Positions 59,272 through 64,000 of a stretch of 64,000 bases of DNA are shown in pieces. Every line of letters starts with the position of its first letter. The stretch's first letter is position 1. This DNA is from Zasmidium citrigriseum (lineage: Eukaryota > Ascomycota > Dothideomycetes > Mycosphaerellales > Mycosphaerellaceae). The stretch spans positions 558,001 through 622,000 of the forward strand of contig NHNW01000019.1 of assembly GCA_002786025.1 (NCBI GenBank). Reading direction: 5' to 3'. Under the pieces are notes generated by a model. That model was not told the DNA's origin. It did not search any database and worked only from the letters and a program-made list of their open reading frames with translations. The translations under genes were made by a program, and so were the position numbers.

Positions 59272-60015
59272 TCACACCCGTTCACTGACCCAGATAGCCC
59301 CCCGACATCCAGCTCGAATAACACCCGTCAACAGCTCATATGGATTTGCTTCCTTCGCATCGTTCTCCACCGCATGATCCAAATGCTCCAATTCTTCATC
59401 TCGTATTCTTCGAATGTCCTGCACCAACGCCCTCAACTCCTCCCCCGGCTCCTCGCCCCTCGCCTCCATGTCCTTGAACCACGACAGCAGCTCGCGGACC
59501 TGATTGTTGTAATGCTCTCCAATCTCTGTCTCAACAGCCTCCGTACATGCCATCGCCGCCTCTCGTCCCAACGCACCCGTACTCCAACCTAACACCGTCG
59601 CTGCAGCATGCCAGACGGGATACATGGCGGTCGGTCGTATACGATGCTTCGCAAGCAGCTCGTTGAATTTCGAAAAGTGCCCTGCTTCTTGATCGTACAT
59701 GTGTTTCATCAGAGGTCTCAGATGAGGATAGGCCTTGATAATGGGAGGTGTTTGCGAAGTGTAAATGAGTGTCGCAGCTAGTTCGCCTGCATGGTTCACA
59801 CGCAGCGCAGAGTCTAGAAATTCTTTCTGTGCTTTACTAAGAGGCTTTTCTCTTGCAGGTCGTTGTGATTTGAGTGTTTCTGGCTCTCGTTCTTCCTGAT
59901 CCCGTCGAGCACATGTCGATGCAAAGGTTCGTCGTGGGGCGTTTCGTGCTCGGAGCTGGAATGCCAATGGCGTACTTCTCGCCTTGAGCGGAAGAGAGGG
60001 TGCGATTCGAGCCAT
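59272..60015 (-). CDS. COQ7: 5-demethoxyubiquinone hydroxylase, mitochondrial
   Basis: 247 residues, intronless. An Arg/Ala-rich presequence (MARIAPSLPLKARSTPLAF, NAPRRTFAST) targets mitochondria. The di-iron ligands are all present: Glu in RVNHAGELAA, ExxH in YDQEAGHFSKF, Glu in ACTEAVETEIGEHYNNQ with its ExxH, and the last ExxH in DEELEHLDHA. The C-terminus GVIRAGCRGAIWVSERV is the conserved membrane-interacting helix. Coq7/Cat5 adds the C6 hydroxyl in ubiquinone synthesis and belongs to the CoQ synthome on the matrix side of the inner membrane. Length and all motifs are as expected. It diverges from RTF1 across 500 bp. Confidence 0.95.
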   Translation of the reverse strand: MARIAPSLPLKARSTPLAFQLRARNAPRRTFASTCARRDQEEREPETLKSQRPAREKPLSKAQKEFLDSALRVNHAGELAATLIYTSQTPPIIKAYPHLRPLMKHMYDQEAGHFSKFNELLAKHRIRPTAMYPVWHAAATVLGWSTGALGREAAMACTEAVETEIGEHYNNQVRELLSWFKDMEARGEEPGEELRALVQDIRRIRDEELEHLDHAVENDAKEANPYELLTGVIRAGCRGAIWVSERV

Positions 60016-60515
60016 GTCGATGATCGAATTTCCTGGCTGAATAAAAGGATTAGCAAGAAAAAGAAGAGTGATGTGAAAGTGGAAGGCAGGACGGGAGACT
60101 TGACGTTGACGATCGGAGGTTTTGGCCAGTTCAGCCGATCAGCGGGCCGGCCAATTAAGCTCCACACGTGCAGGGGCCAAGGGCAGGCGCGTCTGGCAGG
60201 AGTTGGGCGACCTCACTTTCACTCTTCTTCTCTCTACTATTGTCGCTGTTGTCCGCTCGCTGGCCCAGCCCGACAATACGATCTGACAATAACTGGATCT
60301 GACGAATCTTCATTAATCTCGACACACTCGCCATCTGCTCCCATCTTCGGACATCGACGACCGCCCGCTGCTTTGACCTTCGATTCACTCCCAACTCAAC
60401 CACCCGACCTCGACCTCCTTTGTCCGGCGCACATCAGCACCACTAGAATCCATCCTCGAAACCGCTCAGAACCAATCCGACACATCTAATCCTTCGACAC
60501 GCACCAACAACCAAC
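60016..60515. promoter_or_regulatory. shared COQ7/RTF1 promoter region
   Basis: 500 bp between divergent starts. The plus-strand side near 60330-60500 is C/A-rich like a 5' leader. No clear TATA box. Small ORFs here lack support. Confidence 0.5.
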
Positions 60516-62559
60516 ATGGCGGACCTCGACGACCTCGACCAAGAGCTGCTTGGTATGGCCGACGGCGGCGAGTCCGAGGACGAGGAGAGCATCGACGACT
60601 TGGACCGTCTGGAGCAGACCGAGTTCCCCGACGAGCGATCACCGAGTCAGGAGGCGAAAGAGAGCGTAGAGAAGGCGGAAGAGCCCGCAGGCAGCCGGAG
60701 GGGCGTCGCGCAGAAAGTCAAGTCGCGGGGCCGGAGACGACGCAAGCAGGAGAGCGAGGATGAGGACGGCGAAGCGTAAGTCACCAAACCACCCGCGCTA
60801 GCGTCATTTGCCCGCCGCATCGCATCTACTTCTACCCAACTTCGCCTGCCTTCTGCCTTCTGCCACCCCACACACCGATACACCACCGCCGCCATGAGTG
60901 TTCTCACTGACGAGCCTGACAGATCGCCATCGCCCGCCGCATCCCTGGACGCTGATGGCATCGACGAGTCCGAAGGCGAGATCGACGCACCCGGCGAAGA
61001 TGACGACGATGCGCCGCTCTACCCCCTCGAGGGCAAGTTCGTGTCTTCCTCCGACCGCGCCCACATCATGTCCCTGCCCGAAATCGAGCGAGAGGCAATT
61101 CTCGCAGAACGCGCCGAAGAAGTGTCCCGCCGCCAGCAAGATCTCCAGTTGAGGAAGCAACTACAACGCAGCCAAGCTGCTGCCAACAAGAACAAGCGCA
61201 AAGCTGCTGCCGCTGAGCTCGAAGATGGATCGCGGCGAAGCACTCGCCCTAAGACGGAGAAGGCCAGCGCTCTTGACAACTACAGGAGGGCACGGGAGCA
61301 GAAGGGCGCCGAGCGGAGAGAACTCGAGTCTGGCCGTGATCGCCGAGACGAGCGGTCGCCTTCATCAGCTTCTGACCGGGATGCCGACGGCGAGAGCGAA
61401 GTGGAGTGGGCAGAACCAACATCAGATCGACGTCGCGATGAGCCACCTGCTGAGCTCAGGGACTTCGAACGGTGCAGAGTCGGCCGCTCCAACTTCGCCA
61501 AAGTCTGCTTCTACCCTGGATTTGAGGATGCTATCAAAGGCTGCTATGCGCGCGTGAGTATTGGCATCAATAAAGAGACGGGCCAGAACCAGTATCGCAT
61601 GGCGCAAATCAAGGGTGAGTCAGGTCAGATCCAATGTTTATGCTCTTTGCTTATGATTTGCAGACTTCAAAGAGGGCAAGCCATACACGATGGAAACAGC
61701 CAACGGCAAGAAGTTCACCACCGACCAGTATGCTCTCGTAGCTCACGGCTCTGCTGAGAGAGCCTGGCCATTCTCTTCCTGCTCTGATGGCAAGTTCACG
61801 GAGAGCGAGTTTCAGCGGCTTCAAGATGCCTTACGCAAGGACAACATACGCAGTCCATCTCGCAAATACCTTCAGGCCAGGGTCGAAGGCATCAACACTC
61901 TGCTGAATACGAAGTTCACGGAGGAGACACTGCAGCAGAAGTTTGCCAAGCAGCGCGCAATGGAGACGAAGTACGATCCGGTCCACATCGCCAAGCAGAA
62001 ACGCAAAGACATCAACGACCGTCGTGCTGAGGCCGAGCAGAATGGTGACGAGGAAGAAGTGGCACGTTGTGATGCGGAGCTCGAGGCCTTGAACAACAGC
62101 TCTTCCAACGCCAACGGCGCTGTCAAGATCAACAAGTCCAGCCCGGCCAAGCCAATCTTGCAGCACGACCGCCTTGCGCAGCTCAACCAGAAGAATCGCA
62201 GCAAAAACACTCAGGAGGTGCGCAATGCGTTGATTGCGGAGCGCAACAAAATGAAGGCGCTACGAGAGAAGAGGGCTCTGGAGTTGAAGGCAAAGGCTGA
62301 GGCAGAGGCCAATGCAGAGCTGAAGGCCGAGAAGAAGGAGGGTGCCTTGAAGAAGGCAGCTATGAAGGATCTCTTTGGCGAAGGCTCGGACACCAGCCGA
62401 GCTGGCACTCCCGCTAGCGGCATCGACACGCCGAAGAAGAAGAGCGGGTTGAGCACGCCTCAGAATGGCGTCAAACTACCCATCGGAGCGCTCAAGAAGA
62501 AGAACCTCGAGGACGATGTCATCGGAGACTTGGACTTGGGAATTGATATTGAGATCTGA
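60516..62559 (+). CDS. RTF1: Paf1 complex subunit Rtf1
   Basis: Exons 60516-60775, 60923-61614 and 61664-62559, encoding 615 residues. The acidic N-terminus (MADLDDLDQELLGMADGG, EDEESIDDLD) and basic patch (KVKSRGRRRRKQESED) lead into a conserved segment (YPLEGKFVSSSDRAHIMSLPEIEREAILAERAEE), the region next to the histone-modification domain that stimulates H2B ubiquitylation. The Plus3 domain follows at about 280-400: LRDFERCRVGRSNFAKVCFYPGFEDAIKGCYARVSIG, joined by the third exon to DFKEGKPYTMETANGKKFTTDQYALVAHG. A coiled-coil C-terminus (QQKFAKQRAMETKYDP, NKMKALREKRALELKAKAEAE) completes the protein. Rtf1 links the Paf1 complex to Spt5 and RNA polymerase II during elongation. Confidence 0.95.
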
Positions 62560-64000
62560 TGAAGCGTTTTGAAAAGAAATTGTGAAGCGTTGAGCGAAGG
62601 CGTACAAAAAGTCGACGACTAGGATTAGATGAACTAGCCTAGAGCATGAGATTGGTATGAGAGACTTGTCCTGCTAGCCCCCTCCACTTCAGTCCCGCTG
62701 AACCAAGCATACTGTTGGAAATGGTTGGTACTGACGAAGCCGCCTGTTCCCTGGCTCGCTGCTGACAGCGTTTCACTACACGGGGAAGTTCGACAAACGT
62801 TGCATTCGAACAACGCATCCACGACCGACCGGGATTCGAGATGACACTCGACAAGATGTTGTGTTCCGGCGACGTGAAGTTGAAGTGGAGAGATAGGGTA
62901 TGTGGAGACCTGCTGCCGGTATTCTGGCGCGGAAGGCCTCGGATGGTGCAGCGGGCTGCGGAAGGGAGGGAAGGAGGAGATGCCATGTGCTATGTCTGCG
63001 TTTCTGCGGGTCGTTGCGACAATCCACATGGCTTCGGTAGATGGCCGAAGATTGATCGACGTGACGAGGAGAGGCTTCCGTGTTGACGAGTGAACGTACG
63101 AGAAGAGTGCAGGAAGGGGAGCATTCGGAGGACCCGCTACGTTGAGGATCAGTTGGCCGTTGTCATATGAAAAACCAAATCATTGGCCCATTGAGGACTT
63201 TGTGGGTATGCAGAACGACGTATTGATGGCTTGTAAGGCTGCGAGGCATTGGCTCGTCAACACACCTCAAGTCGAGAGAGCTATACGGAAACAGTATACG
63301 CCTTCCGTGCTTTTTCGATACATGCATCTCCGGCGAGGAGCTGAAGAGGAAGAGGAGTCCTCCTGGCCAGCGAAGACCATCTGCACGGTAGTTCCAACGA
63401 CCAATACCATGGGTTGGAAGAGCTCATCAGCATGTTGACATTGGTGGTAGCTGTCGTCCAGCTACAACATCGACCGACGCGCAACGCTAATAAGATGATC
63501 ACCCAGGGTCAGACCATCATCCTCCTGGCTCAAGAGACTTCTTCGGCAAGTGAAAAGATGGAACAATACCACATACCACGCGGTGATCACCCTCCAATTC
63601 CCAAACCCTTCTTTCCAAACAGCACGCTACTAATCCCAGGTCCCAAAGACACGGTCGACCACCATCCCTCAGGCCTTAAGCATAATCCCGTGGCGTCTCA
63701 CCTCACATACTTGACAAAGACTGAGATAAGCTCCTTCGGGTTGGGGGCTTGCATTACAGTAATCCCTCAACCCTTTCCCATAGGTCTTGCTTTTTGGATT
63801 ACCGGTGGCTTGATTCTGTGAAATCCCTCAGATTCTCAGCCCGAGGTCACGACAGCTCGAGTTTGATTCCGGTGAGTGGAGGGGCGGTCAGTGAAGGGAC
63901 AGCGGTGGAGGAAAGAGGCAACGAGTGGCTTGCATACAAACAGGAAATACGATGAACGTGATGCTGATTGATTATGCATATGCATTGAAGCAGAGCTCTG
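62560..64000. other. 3' flank of RTF1, no convincing gene
   Basis: 1.4 kb. Overlapping ORFs of 75-135 codons occur on both strands (for example 62639-62986 minus and 63414-63821 plus) but none shows a domain, signal peptide or splice structure I can support. A gene starting beyond the window edge is possible. Confidence 0.4.

Noticed and set aside
63414..63821. 135-codon ORF with a hydrophobic N-terminus
   Set aside because: No domain, no cleavage-site pattern, no splice context and low codon bias; not enough to call a gene.
1..64000. tRNA, rRNA and CRISPR arrays
   Set aside because: I looked for TTCGA-type T-arm cores with paired acceptor arms and for regular short repeats, and found none that hold up.

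Overview
This is nuclear DNA of a filamentous ascomycete. Genes are dense on both strands and many are cut by short GT-AG introns (about 50-130 bp) with CTGAC/CTAAC-like branch sites. Families such as HET, Zn2Cys6, class III GH18, BIM1-like and fungal DHA1/DHA2 transporters fit Dothideomycetes best (inference; no marker here fixes the genus). I support 31 protein genes, most with exon borders placed by reading frame and family motifs. I see no rRNA, tRNA or CRISPR.

Layout. 0-11.7 kb: DUF1365 protein (cut by the window edge), small membrane protein, DMAC1-like protein, calponin/transgelin protein, HAPSTR1/TAPR1-like nuclear protein, MBF1 and a C2H2 transcription factor. 11.7-14.6 kb has no convincing gene. 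14.6-22.9 kb: F-box protein, protein kinase, Cdt1, AYR1-like dehydrogenase and a BIM1-like surface protein. 23.9-28.8 kb: two tandem protein-kinase-like genes made by duplication. 29-32.2 kb: GH18-like secreted protein and MCR1. 32.4-38.3 kb: a probable catabolic cluster (MFS permease, PdxA-like dehydrogenase, Zn2Cys6 regulator). 38.6-39.2 kb: a foldback/MITE-like element of about 560 bp. 39.6-45.3 kb: DHA1 transporter, small secreted Cys-rich protein, second AYR1-like dehydrogenase, ABM-domain protein. 45.4-52.7 kb, all minus strand: unknown nuclear protein, TFB6-like protein, peroxiredoxin, GH31 glycosidase. 53-58.9 kb: HET protein, DHA2 transporter, basic nuclear protein. 59.3-62.6 kb: COQ7 and RTF1 share a promoter region. 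62.6-64 kb: nothing convincing.

Most genes are conserved housekeeping genes (CDT1, RTF1, TFB6-like, MBF1, COQ7, MCR1). Accessory content sits at 23.9-30.8 kb and 32.4-43.5 kb. Best leads: the kinase pair with four internal exons of identical length and a catalytic-lysine loss in one copy; the PdxA cluster with a perfect CCGG inverted repeat in its shared promoter; the foldback element; a GH18 relative missing catalytic acids; and an amino-to-keto base switch near the 3' end of many genes.
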